From the NCBI RefSeq assembly GCF_900101495.1, contig NZ_FMUS01000005.1:1-64000 (forward strand): DNA of 64,000 nucleotides, given 5' to 3'. Below are positions 1 to 8,450 of the stretch, piece by piece. The first letter of the stretch is position 1, and each line of letters begins with the position of its first letter. The notes below the pieces were generated by a model. That model worked only from the letters and a program-made list of their open reading frames with translations. It searched no databases and was not told where the DNA came from. A program made the position numbers and the translations under genes. This DNA comes from Alkaliphilus peptidifermentans DSM 18978 (lineage in GTDB: Bacteria; Bacillota; Clostridia; Peptostreptococcales; Natronincolaceae).

Positions 1-123
1 AGTAATCCATTGATAAAGCTAAAATCTACTGCTGAATCTATTCTTTTTAGTATATGATTTTCTGGTATTTTATTATATAATGATGAGTGAAAAGATATTT
101 GCTTTGGCTTATGTTGAAGCATG

Positions 124-185
124 AAAAAACCCCCTTTTGGTTTTGTTTGGTCGTACTTACATTATACCATAAACGGGGGTTTTTT
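124..185. terminator. Long-loop A/C-G/T hairpin, putative bidirectional terminator
   Basis: The arms AAAAAACCCCC (124-134) and GGGGGTTTTTT (175-185) are perfectly complementary across a 40-base loop. Both strands end in a T-run, so the structure could end transcription in either direction. It lies about 135 bases beyond the stop of the minus-strand DUF5050 gene. The long loop contains a TATAAT-like hexamer, so a promoter function cannot be excluded. Confidence 0.5.
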
Positions 186-271
186 TGTCTAAAATCAAGT
201 ATTTTCAATGACCTTAAAAATATTTTGCACTTAATATATAAACATATGTGTAAGTTAAACTGGATGTTTAC

Positions 272-305
272 AGGGGACTTTTTCACTGGTCCCAAAACGT
301 CCCCT
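272..305. repeat. REP-like hairpin with GGGGAC/GTCCCC arms
   Basis: Arms AGGGGAC and GTCCCCT flank a 20-base loop that itself contains GGTCCC. The hairpin sits 15 bases beyond the stop of the DUF5050 gene. It may be a terminator or a palindromic intergenic repeat of the REP type; a Y1-transposase remnant is present elsewhere in the window. Only one copy was seen here. Confidence 0.35.
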
Positions 306-320
306 TGACTTTGGCTTGTA

Positions 321-2261
321 TTATACATTTATACTATTGTACCTATCGCCCTTTAAATAAATTACTTTATTACCGGCAACATGTATGTCTGAATTATTAT
401 CAACTGAATCCACAATTTTTTCGTTTTTACTTCCATCAATACTTAATCTATAAAGACCGTCATCTTCCTTTATATAATAAATCCATTTACCAGTGACATT
501 CATCCGATAAGAGGTACCCCTAATTTTAAATATATGTACTCTTTTATTACCCTCTAAATCACACTTATAGAAATCACAGAAATTTTCCATATAATAGATT
601 GAACCATCAACTATATTCACGTTATAAATGGAACCTTCCAAAATGGTACTTAGATTTGTTCCATCCTTCATCATTCTACGTAAGCCGCTTTGACGAAAAT
701 ATATCCAATTATCCCAAACCACAAAATTATAATCGCCTATTTTACCCAGTTGTGTTTTGTTAGTTCCATCCGTTTTAATTTTACAAAGGTATAGATCAGA
801 CTGATTGCTAAACAAACCTTTTTTCACACTTTTACAATAGTATATCCAGTCCTCGGCTACATGCATATATATAGCTCTATCGAGGTCTATGGTAGTAAAG
901 GATGATCCATCAGTTTTGACTTTGCCGATTCCACCTAAAATGCTACCATATTTATTAAAATAAACCCAATCACCTACTATATTAAGATTATTTACTTCGC
1001 CTTCATAAATCCTTAGAGGTTTTCCATTCCCCACCTGCTCTTTATAGATACCTGCTTGCCCTCCCATTGTAACAGCAGAGTATATATAGTTACCCTTAAA
1101 TCCATAACGTCCTCCGTTATTAATATTTCCAGATGTATTTCCATACTCAATCCTGTTTTTACTTGTATTATCTTTAATTGACAATGTATTTTTATCTTGG
1201 AATGAATTATTACTTCTTTTTGAGTCGTAATCAACTTTCATTTTAGGCTCTACCCTTTGTTTTTCTGGTTTCTTTACTGTTTTAGTAGTAAATCCATTCA
1301 TAACATCATATTTAAATTCCATAGACCAGTTAAGTTCTTCAAATAATTCATCTATACTAAAACCTGAAATATTTCCTAATCTAACATGGATAATTAGTGC
1401 TCCCAGGTAAATATCTTCTAATTCATAATCCCCTTTATAATCTTTTAGTGTTTCAAGGGTCATTTCATACAAGGATGAATGGATGCTTGATATCTCATTT
1501 ATCACTGACAATGTTGATGCTTGCATTGGAAAGTGTTTTCTTAAACATTCATCAAAGGAAATGCTATTATTATTCTTTTTATCATGTGTTCCCATTTGGC
1601 TATTGTTTTTTCTTTGGTTTCCAATTGCTTTTTCTTTATTCTTATCGGCTATAAACTTTCTCTTAGCTAAAACATACATATCTCCCATCATAGCCGTCAT
1701 AGTTTTTTTATCGTTTGATTGAAATTTTCCGTAAACGTCACTTAAAAATATATTCATAATAGGCCTGGCAGATTCATCATCTCCAGCCTCTGCGGCAAAT
1801 GTTCCAGTGAAAATAGCTAGAATCATTCCTGAAAGCACTATTCTTTCAAACGTATCACATTGTTCTGTTAAGGAGTCAAGTATCTTATTAAGTGTATCTT
1901 TACTCCGACCAGAATCTTCGTATTTAATCATATAGTCAAAGCTTAATTCAAAAATATTAGTAGACATTTTTTTTAATTTTACTCTGTCAGTAGTATTACA
2001 ATGTTTATGAATCAACTCTTCAATATCATCAATATATCTATTCTTAAAGTCGTTAATATGATTATTTTCATTAATACTACTGGTTTGAGATTCCTGTTCG
2101 ATTAATTTCAAGCTGCCTTTATTAACTAGATTATTAATAACAGTTAAGCATACAAATTCATTTTCATATTCTAGATCGTAATCTATTAGGAACTTATTTA
2201 TAGTAGTTTTTTTCCCTGCAAAAAATACCATTTGATTTCTGTCAAGTTTATTAAGTTTCAC
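321..2261 (-). CDS. DUF5050 (beta-propeller-like) domain protein, function unknown
   Basis: This 646-residue protein uses a GTG start behind a GAGGGGGC ribosome binding site. The C-terminal half, from about residue 370, carries at least five repeats of the DUF5050 pattern: 'DGTN' turns followed by 'DxWIYF/Y' strands, for example VVWDNWIYFRQSG and VAEDWIYYCKS. These repeats are predicted to form a beta-propeller. The N-terminal half is charged and helical, with no domain I recognise; it contains 'FSIDELFEELNWSMEFKYDV'-like helices and a KKPEKQ linker. I see no signal peptide or membrane segment, so it should be cytoplasmic. It has no operon partner here. DUF5050 proteins are widespread in Clostridia but their role is not established. 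Confidence 0.75.
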   Translation of the reverse strand: MKLNKLDRNQMVFFAGKKTTINKFLIDYDLEYENEFVCLTVINNLVNKGSLKLIEQESQTSSINENNHINDFKNRYIDDIEELIHKHCNTTDRVKLKKMSTNIFELSFDYMIKYEDSGRSKDTLNKILDSLTEQCDTFERIVLSGMILAIFTGTFAAEAGDDESARPIMNIFLSDVYGKFQSNDKKTMTAMMGDMYVLAKRKFIADKNKEKAIGNQRKNNSQMGTHDKKNNNSISFDECLRKHFPMQASTLSVINEISSIHSSLYEMTLETLKDYKGDYELEDIYLGALIIHVRLGNISGFSIDELFEELNWSMEFKYDVMNGFTTKTVKKPEKQRVEPKMKVDYDSKRSNNSFQDKNTLSIKDNTSKNRIEYGNTSGNINNGGRYGFKGNYIYSAVTMGGQAGIYKEQVGNGKPLRIYEGEVNNLNIVGDWVYFNKYGSILGGIGKVKTDGSSFTTIDLDRAIYMHVAEDWIYYCKSVKKGLFSNQSDLYLCKIKTDGTNKTQLGKIGDYNFVVWDNWIYFRQSGLRRMMKDGTNLSTILEGSIYNVNIVDGSIYYMENFCDFYKCDLEGNKRVHIFKIRGTSYRMNVTGKWIYYIKEDDGLYRLSIDGSKNEKIVDSVDNNSDIHVAGNKVIYLKGDRYNSINV

Positions 2262-2464
2262 GCTAATGCCCCCTCAATTGTCAATTTTAATTGTCAGATA
2301 ATTACCAGTTAGTGCTTTAAAGCTTTGGTTTACAAATTAACAATTTAATTGCAACTATTTTTTCATATACTGTAAATTTCAACTATTATACGGCAACGCT
2401 TGATAGGTTGTTTTCCTGTGTTTTTTAAACAAATATTATTATGTCAAGCAAAAATATACTTTAG

Positions 2465-3301
2465 CTAAAAATCAAGTTGTTTCATGTTTCTAATGGCACT
2501 TAAAGTCAGCTCAGGAGAAACCCCTTCAAGCATTACATCTATAGCTTGCTGAGATTTTTTTATCATTTGATGTAAATAGCCATAATCAAGCTCCCCTTGA
2601 CCTGCGGTAAGCATTTGCTTCTCATGGCCTAAATATGCAAAATCCTTCACATGAACCATACTGATTCGATTATCAAAAGCCTCAAAAAAAGTTTCGAAAA
2701 ACCGCCTTTGATCGACTTTCAGTTCTTGTGTCATCAAGTTTACTGGATCAAAAATAACCTTCACCCTTTTGGACCCAATGTCATGAATTAATTTAGTCAT
2801 TGTCTTAATATCATATATAATGTGATGGACAGCTGGCTCTATTGCAAAATCTACTTGACGTTCCTCGGCATATGCAATTAAAGGCTCTAATTGCTTGATG
2901 AAATGATTGTAACCAACTTGTGAGTGATCCTCCTTATGGGGCTTTCCATTTGCATTTAGCGTAAAGGATTCTGTTCCTACGCACTTTATGTTATTTAACG
3001 CTGCAATATTTATATAACCCTTACTAATATCTAGGAAATGCCTTTGTTGCTCAGAATCTGGATGTGCATGGTTAAGATAGCAACCAAGCATTAAAATTTC
3101 TTTCTGACATTCTTTAAATAATTGACAAACAAATGATGAGAAATCACCCTCCATAAACATTTCATGCCTTTTAATCGTATCAAACACCTTAACAGGTGCC
3201 AACTGTACACCGTCTAGCTTTAGTTCATCCAATTTATTCAATATTTGTTCTGGGGTCAATATCCCTAAATCATGTGCTCTAATACCATATTTTCGTATCA
3301 T
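2465..3301 (-). CDS. Sugar phosphate isomerase/epimerase (xylose isomerase-like TIM barrel)
   Basis: The 278-residue protein starts at ATG behind AGGAG. It shows the AP-endonuclease-2/xylose-isomerase-like TIM-barrel pattern. This includes strand-end metal-ligand candidates in 'CVGTES' (about residue 100), 'FAIEPAVHH' (about 160), 'KVIFDPVNLM' (about 190), 'MVHVKDF' (about 220) and a late 'LEGV'. Members of this superfamily isomerise or epimerise ketoses or inositol derivatives, or cleave abasic DNA. The glutamate and histidine pattern fits the sugar branch. It stands alone, with no sugar transporter or kinase beside it, so the substrate cannot be named. Confidence 0.8.
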   Translation of the reverse strand: MIRKYGIRAHDLGILTPEQILNKLDELKLDGVQLAPVKVFDTIKRHEMFMEGDFSSFVCQLFKECQKEILMLGCYLNHAHPDSEQQRHFLDISKGYINIAALNNIKCVGTESFTLNANGKPHKEDHSQVGYNHFIKQLEPLIAYAEERQVDFAIEPAVHHIIYDIKTMTKLIHDIGSKRVKVIFDPVNLMTQELKVDQRRFFETFFEAFDNRISMVHVKDFAYLGHEKQMLTAGQGELDYGYLHQMIKKSQQAIDVMLEGVSPELTLSAIRNMKQLDF

Positions 3302-3431
3302 CTTTTTCTCCTATTCCGATTTTTTTGTATCTATATTAACTATAATTTATAATTGGGTTACAAATCAATGAAATGTTATCTGGTTTTTCATAGTTTATAT
3401 AAATTTTTCAGCTGTGTCATAGCCTAAAAAA

Positions 3432-4091
3432 TTAACATACATCTGCTTGTGCCTTCAGACTATATCTAGACAATATTAACTGCTGAATAATTTGAAAAAC
3501 ATTACTTGATACCCAGTACAACGTTAATCCAGCTGAAAAGCTGCGTCCCCACCAGAAGATCATAATGGGTAATAGGTAATTTAGAGCCCTTTGACTTTGG
3601 CCAGTACTATTAGATGATGCTGTGATACTTGTTAGGTAAGTTGTGAATCCTGCCAACAGAGGTAATATCAAAGGGTCTGGATCCGTTAAGTTGCTAAGCC
3701 ATAAAAAATTGGTGCTCATACTGCGATAAATTTCTTCAGAAGCAAAAACGTACACCTCAGGACTTCGCAACACCGTAAATAAACCGATAATTATTGGAAA
3801 CTGAATTAGTAGAGGTAAACACCCTCCATAAGGGCTAACATTTTGTTCTTTATATAGCTCTAGGGTTTTAACGTTCAACTTCTCTTGATCGTTCTTATAC
3901 TTTTCCTGTAGCTCTTTGAGTTTCGGCTGCATAGCCTGTATATCATTCATTGATTTCGTTTGTTTTAGAGTTAACGGTACCATAAAAAGCTTCACTAATA
4001 CAGTAAACAATATAATGGATAAACCATAATTTCCTCCTATCCCATAAATTAATCTTAGTAATATACCTAATGGTTGTGCTAATATATTCAA
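3432..4091 (-). CDS. YidC/Oxa1 family membrane protein insertase (short, stand-alone copy)
   Basis: The 219-residue protein has the YidC/Oxa1 core: the first membrane segment 'YGLSIILFTVLVKLFMVPLT', the following charged cytoplasmic coil 'MQPKLKELQEKYKNDQEKL', the 'GGCLPLLIQFPIIIGLF' segment and three later helices. It inserts proteins into the cytoplasmic membrane with or without SecYEG. The usual lipoprotein signal of Gram-positive YidC is absent; the reading frame begins directly at the first helix. It is not next to rpmH, rnpA or jag, where the primary yidC normally lies, so this is probably a second, specialised copy. The neighbours give no clue to its client proteins. Confidence 0.88.
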   Translation of the reverse strand: MNILAQPLGILLRLIYGIGGNYGLSIILFTVLVKLFMVPLTLKQTKSMNDIQAMQPKLKELQEKYKNDQEKLNVKTLELYKEQNVSPYGGCLPLLIQFPIIIGLFTVLRSPEVYVFASEEIYRSMSTNFLWLSNLTDPDPLILPLLAGFTTYLTSITASSNSTGQSQRALNYLLPIMIFWWGRSFSAGLTLYWVSSNVFQIIQQLILSRYSLKAQADVC

Positions 4092-4127
4092 ATACTCAAC
4101 CTCCCTTGTGTTTTATTGCAGCTTTTT

Positions 4128-4982
4128 CTACACAAAATAATTAATATTTTCCCTTGCAAACTCACGGAAGGTTCGAGGTTTTTTTCCTGTAAGCTGATAG
4201 AATTCATTAGTCACTGTCTTAGCTGTACCCATTCTTGTCATGAAGTACAGGGCTACTGTTACATTTACATAATTTTTATCCAATCCCCTTTTCTTAATGT
4301 AGTAACTTCTATACTTTAAGAAGCTGGGTTTTTTATATGTTATTTTTTTCCCAGTAACCTCGCTTAAAATTTCTGCTATTTGATGGTAATCCAAAGACTC
4401 TGGCCCAGTTATAGTATGGGCAGTATTTTTATATTTTTCTGATTCATTTAATAGCGTTGCTACTGAAAGTCCTATATCTAATGCATCAATAAAGCTTGTT
4501 TTACTCTTTCCAGCTGGAATAAATATTTCATTTTTTTCTTTAATTTCTTCTGAATGTATCCCTGATAAATTCTGCATAAAAAACCCTGGCCTAATATGAG
4601 CGTATGGAATTCCTGATTTTTCAATATATTTCTCTATCTTGTGATGAGGAGGTATGGTATTTTTTTCAACACCCATTAAAGATAAAAATGAAACCAGTTT
4701 TATACTATGAAACTTCATAGAGTCAATAAAGGGATACATATCCTCAGGCTTGCCAAGATGTGGCGGCCTCATTAGAAACACACGGTCTACTCCCTTTAGT
4801 CCATTATCAAATGTTCTTTCGTCTGTAAAATCAAGTTTAACAGCATCAACTTCATCACCAAATATATTTACAATTTTAGTAATGTCGATGTCTCCAGCCA
4901 CTACTTTCTCTCCTTTTTTTATTAACTCCCTTACTACATACTTACCTACATTACCTAATGCCCCGGTTACTAATATTTTCAT
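4128..4982 (-). CDS. NmrA-like NAD(P)-binding oxidoreductase
   Basis: This 284-residue protein opens with the Rossmann motif 'ILVTGALGNVGKYVV' (GxxGxxG) and has the atypical-SDR/NmrA pattern: 'HIRPGFFMQNL' at about residue 130 and 'ITGPESLDYHQIAEILSEVTGK' near the C-terminal third. Such proteins are NAD(P)H-dependent quinone or azo reductases or redox-sensing regulators. The start codon overlaps the stop of the upstream marR gene by four bases (ATGA), so the two are translationally coupled. The MarR partner suggests induction by a small molecule or electrophile, which is inference. Confidence 0.82.
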   Translation of the reverse strand: MKILVTGALGNVGKYVVRELIKKGEKVVAGDIDITKIVNIFGDEVDAVKLDFTDERTFDNGLKGVDRVFLMRPPHLGKPEDMYPFIDSMKFHSIKLVSFLSLMGVEKNTIPPHHKIEKYIEKSGIPYAHIRPGFFMQNLSGIHSEEIKEKNEIFIPAGKSKTSFIDALDIGLSVATLLNESEKYKNTAHTITGPESLDYHQIAEILSEVTGKKITYKKPSFLKYRSYYIKKRGLDKNYVNVTVALYFMTRMGTAKTVTNEFYQLTGKKPRTFREFARENINYFV

Positions 4983-5407
4983 TTACCTCTCTCCTCAATC
5001 AGTATTGTATTTGCTTTTTGAATAAGCTTAAAAAATGATTTAAAATCATCATCTCCCATTTTATCTTCTAGTATTGCTATGACTTTAAAGTATTCATCAT
5101 GTGTTGATGCAACTAGTTCTTGTCCCTTCTCAGTAACAGAAACAGTATAGCTTCTTCCGTCGGTAGCAGAAGGTACCTTAACTAAATACTTTTTCTTAAT
5201 CAGCTCATTAATCATTGCAGTCACCGAAGGTTTGGCTATTTGAAAGAAATTACTTATCATTAAGGGAGTAACAGGTTCATCTTGTTTCTGAATATAAATA
5301 AGCACCCCCATCTCACTTGATCTAATTGGCAACCCCTTTTTTACCTGCATTTGCAATCTACAAAACATAGCTATTTCTTCTGCGGCTAGAATTGTATTTT
5401 TCTGCAT
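4979..5407 (-). CDS. MarR family transcriptional regulator
   Basis: The 142-residue protein has the MarR winged helix: 'PLMISNFFQIAKPSVTAMINELIKKKYLVK' is the recognition helix region, followed by the wing 'SATDGRSYTVSVTEKGQ'. Flanking helices form the dimer interface. It is the promoter-proximal gene of a two-gene operon with the NmrA-like oxidoreductase. A near-perfect palindrome lies 24 bases upstream and is the likely autoregulatory operator. The ligand is unknown. Confidence 0.88.
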   Translation of the reverse strand: MQKNTILAAEEIAMFCRLQMQVKKGLPIRSSEMGVLIYIQKQDEPVTPLMISNFFQIAKPSVTAMINELIKKKYLVKVPSATDGRSYTVSVTEKGQELVASTHDEYFKVIAILEDKMGDDDFKSFFKLIQKANTILIEERGK

Positions 5408-5430
5408 TGTTGTATCATCCTCTCATTTGT

Positions 5431-5449
5431 TAGTTAGTTTAACTAACTA
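5431..5449. promoter_or_regulatory. Palindromic operator upstream of marR
   Basis: The sequence has nine-base arms TAGTTAGTT and AACTAACTA around a single central base. It lies just upstream of the marR start, where MarR dimers typically bind. The size and placement match a MarR operator, although the binding itself is inference. Confidence 0.7.
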
Positions 5450-5590
5450 TATTGTATATGTATAACTATTTATTGTCAAACTTTTTTATTCCATCCAACT
5501 GAATTCTCTCATCTCACAAAATCCCTCTAGTCTACTAAATACTTCTCCACACTTTAAAAGCACTCCCCTCACTGATTATAGTTAATCAAA

Positions 5591-5628
5591 TAACAAACCC
5601 TCTCACCGATTTGTGAGAGGGTTTGTTA
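5591..5628 (-). terminator. Strong hairpin terminator after the DUF362 gene
   Basis: Perfect 16-base arms (TAACAAACCCTCTCAC and its complement) enclose a six-base loop. It starts 25 bases beyond the DUF362 stop. The T-run on the minus strand is short (TTTG), so it may also act as a barrier between this gene and the convergently oriented marR promoter region. Confidence 0.75.
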
Positions 5629-5652
5629 TTATGGAATTTACTAATTCATTTA

Positions 5653-6687
5653 TCAATTTGCTTCAATATTAATTTCAACTAGCTGATACTTCATTGTACC
5701 CAGTCCAATTTTTTCTGCATGATAAAGAGATACCCTTCCTTTTTCAAAAAGCTTTTCTCCGCTATTACTCTGCACTAAGTCTAAACATGCAGTATCTAAA
5801 GCTACTGGATCCTTTGAAGCTAGTATACCTATATTGTCTGCAATTGGTTTCATTGGTTTACCCATACAGTCACAATCCTTAGTAATGTTATGTACGAAGG
5901 TTATGTATATTATATCTTTGTTCTTTGATGCCCCATAAGCATACTCTGAAAGCTTCTCGAGAAAATTAGAACCTCCCCAAGTGTTTCTAATTGCACCTTT
6001 AGGACAAACAGCTATGCAGCCAGCGCATCCAATACATTTGCTATCATCAATAACAGCAGTATCAGTCCTATATATGGCATCAAAATCACATTTCTCTACA
6101 CAAAGATCACATCCAATACATTTTTCAGCTGTTACATTAGGGGAAATCCCTGAATGCTGTGCTAACTTGCCTCCCCGCGAAGCAAAACCCATACTTAGTT
6201 GTTTTAGGGCACCACCGAATCCTGCTTCTATATGTCCTTTAAAATGACTCATAACGATATACTGATTAAAGCTTTCAAAACCTTTGCCTATTTTGCAACT
6301 ATTAATATATTCTTTGTTTATTTCTATTTCATTGTATTCTGTTCCCATTTCCCCATCAGCAATTATAATGGGGATCTGCGTGAATCCATGGCTTCTTGCT
6401 GTTTGAATATGACTAGTTGATGTTGTTCTTGCTCCCCTATACAATACATTGGTTTCAATATAACATGGAGATACTTCATTCTCTTTAAGATAATTTATAA
6501 TTTCTTCGTAGCATACTGCAGGAATGAAGGTTGTGTTTCCCTTTTCACCGAAATGGACCTTTATAGGCATTTCTTTTTCAAACTGATGTGCAGTTTCTGA
6601 TATGATTTTTTTCAATAAAGTTAACGCATCTTTTCCTAGTTGGGCATAATCCGCACCAGAATTCCTAATAAAATATACTATATTCAT
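5653..6687 (-). CDS. DUF362 domain protein with two [4Fe-4S] clusters
   Basis: This 344-residue protein carries the DUF362 domain over its N- and C-terminal parts. Two ferredoxin motifs, 'CIGCDLCVEKC' and 'CIGCAGCIAVC', lie at about residues 190-235 and should bind two [4Fe-4S] clusters. 'GHIEAGFGGALKQLSMGFASRGGK' is the typical DUF362 conserved block, and a second, 'ASKDPVALDTACLDLV', lies near the C-terminus. These proteins are common in strict anaerobes and probably transfer electrons, but no reaction is established. The start has a GAGGAG ribosome binding site. The gene is monocistronic. Confidence 0.85.
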   Translation of the reverse strand: MNIVYFIRNSGADYAQLGKDALTLLKKIISETAHQFEKEMPIKVHFGEKGNTTFIPAVCYEEIINYLKENEVSPCYIETNVLYRGARTTSTSHIQTARSHGFTQIPIIIADGEMGTEYNEIEINKEYINSCKIGKGFESFNQYIVMSHFKGHIEAGFGGALKQLSMGFASRGGKLAQHSGISPNVTAEKCIGCDLCVEKCDFDAIYRTDTAVIDDSKCIGCAGCIAVCPKGAIRNTWGGSNFLEKLSEYAYGASKNKDIIYITFVHNITKDCDCMGKPMKPIADNIGILASKDPVALDTACLDLVQSNSGEKLFEKGRVSLYHAEKIGLGTMKYQLVEINIEAN

Positions 6688-6894
6688 GATATTTCTCCTC
6701 TTACATACTAGTTTAATCAGTGGATTTTTCTAGTAATTTGTGTTTATATGAAACATATATTATCAATTAACCACTACCTGATTTTTGTCTATCACCAATA
6801 CATAATCCACATGTGTTTTGATAGAAGGATGATAATGATATATCTTTAATCAATTTTGGAACTTAACCTGTTAAACCGTTGCATCCTCCTCAGT

Positions 6895-8091
6895 TTAGCA
6901 TTGATAAGGGCGATCAAAACGTTTTTCATATGCATTGTTTGCTTTTAGCTGTTGATCCCAAAAAAGGTTTATTAGTCCAATTCTTGTAAGTAACTTAAAT
7001 AGAATACTCAAACCCTTTCCCAATCTAATTGGCCTGCCCAGTTGACGAATATCTGACGGGCTGAAATTTCCATTACACACCAGGTTCACAATGGCACCTA
7101 CCATTGGTTCAATAATTTTTTCTTGAGCATTAGTAGGTCTAACCTGCAAACCTTCCACTTGTCCCTTAATGGCTGTACCAACATATGTTCTTCCCAATCT
7201 AAGAGCCAATTGTTCAAAATATGCCTCAAGGAAATGAGACTGACTACTTTCAGGAAACCCCGATTGTATAAAAAAGCTTATACTTCCTTCAGAGGCTTGA
7301 AGTTTCTCTATAAAGCCCATGACATGGGAAGGCATTGCATGGACATATAGAGGCATGAAGAACATAACATGTTTCTCACTTTTAAAGGTCTCTATCCACT
7401 CCTCCCATTTATCTCCTTCCTTCAAATCACGAACCTCAACCCTATTGGAAAGGGCTTCAACAGCTTTTTTTAGAATAAGTGCCGAATTGCTTCCACTTTT
7501 TCTAGGCGAACCGTTGTAAATAACTAGTTTTTCCATGGGTTCAACCGACTGAAAGGCTACAGTCTGTCTTTTCGCCTTCCTTGATTCCAATAATCTCAAT
7601 TGAATCCCACCATCTTTTACAGTTCTGTAGGCTCTAGACTTAAAATGGAAGGCAGTACGATACAAATAATCCTCAATAATCTGTTCTTCTCTATTTTTTA
7701 AGTCTACAGCATCATAGTAAAATACCATATCAGGATAGCACTTGTATCTAGCAACATGATGACATTCGCCATCTACAATTTCTATATATGGATGGTAGTG
7801 GGGAATAGTTCTGTCAAAAAAAGCTTTAGCTTGATGGTTTATGAATCCTTGGGCTGTATCCATAAGTAAAATTACTGTATCACTGTTTACATAGTCGTGA
7901 TAGGACTCAGCCATTTGATCCTTCATTACACATCTACCAGGGTTCTTGAGCCAACAATTCCAACAGCCAATGCATGCAGCTATGGATTGATCTCCTAATT
8001 TAATAACCTTCAACGGTTCATCATAAAGATTTCTAATGGTCTCAATCATTTCGTCATCTTGCTTTACTCTTAAATCAATCAAAGTTTTCAT
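6895..8091 (-). CDS. Tandem flavodoxin-fold NAD(P)H-dependent oxidoreductase
   Basis: Two NADPH-dependent FMN-reductase-like modules lie in one chain of 398 residues. The first has the cysteine cluster C40, C43, C46 and C54 ('CIGCWNC...C') typical of iron-sulfur or thiol flavodoxins, but lacks an obvious FMN P-loop at its N-terminus. The second begins near residue 190 with the canonical FMN-phosphate loop 'YNGSPRKSGSNS'. I chose the ATG at 8091 because AAGGAG lies eight bases before it; an upstream in-frame start would add 15 residues with no ribosome binding site. The substrate is unknown, with a quinone, nitro compound or disulfide all possible. The tandem arrangement is unusual. Confidence 0.75.
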   Translation of the reverse strand: MKTLIDLRVKQDDEMIETIRNLYDEPLKVIKLGDQSIAACIGCWNCWLKNPGRCVMKDQMAESYHDYVNSDTVILLMDTAQGFINHQAKAFFDRTIPHYHPYIEIVDGECHHVARYKCYPDMVFYYDAVDLKNREEQIIEDYLYRTAFHFKSRAYRTVKDGGIQLRLLESRKAKRQTVAFQSVEPMEKLVIYNGSPRKSGSNSALILKKAVEALSNRVEVRDLKEGDKWEEWIETFKSEKHVMFFMPLYVHAMPSHVMGFIEKLQASEGSISFFIQSGFPESSQSHFLEAYFEQLALRLGRTYVGTAIKGQVEGLQVRPTNAQEKIIEPMVGAIVNLVCNGNFSPSDIRQLGRPIRLGKGLSILFKLLTRIGLINLFWDQQLKANNAYEKRFDRPYQC

Positions 8092-8450
8092 ATATTGTGC
8101 TCCTTCAATACCTTTTTTATATTTTAAAGGCGTCAATATTATAACCCATTCATATATACTTCATATATTTTACTATTCTATGCCTTTTTTATATTTACCT
8201 CCTAGTTATTATTGTTTTTGCAATCTTATTTTTTATCAAGCAGGCCCATCATTAAAAATCCAGTAGTCTTCATTGTGACAAATCCATCATTGTACTATTC
8301 ATTAGAAAAACAAAGAGGACAAACTGTCTTAACGTTTATGGTTTTTAATCGACAAGTATAAAAACTACTTAATCCCAAGCTCTTCCATTTTTATGATTTA
8401 TCGTGTATAATTACTAATATTATAGTATTAATTAGTCTGGAGAATGTGGA
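8092..8450. other. Intergenic region between divergent genes
   Basis: About 360 AT-rich bases separate the flavoprotein gene from the divergent sigma-54 activator. A TATAAT hexamer at 8406-8411, with a weak -35, is a possible promoter for the activator gene. I see no hairpin or repeat of note. Confidence 0.4.
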
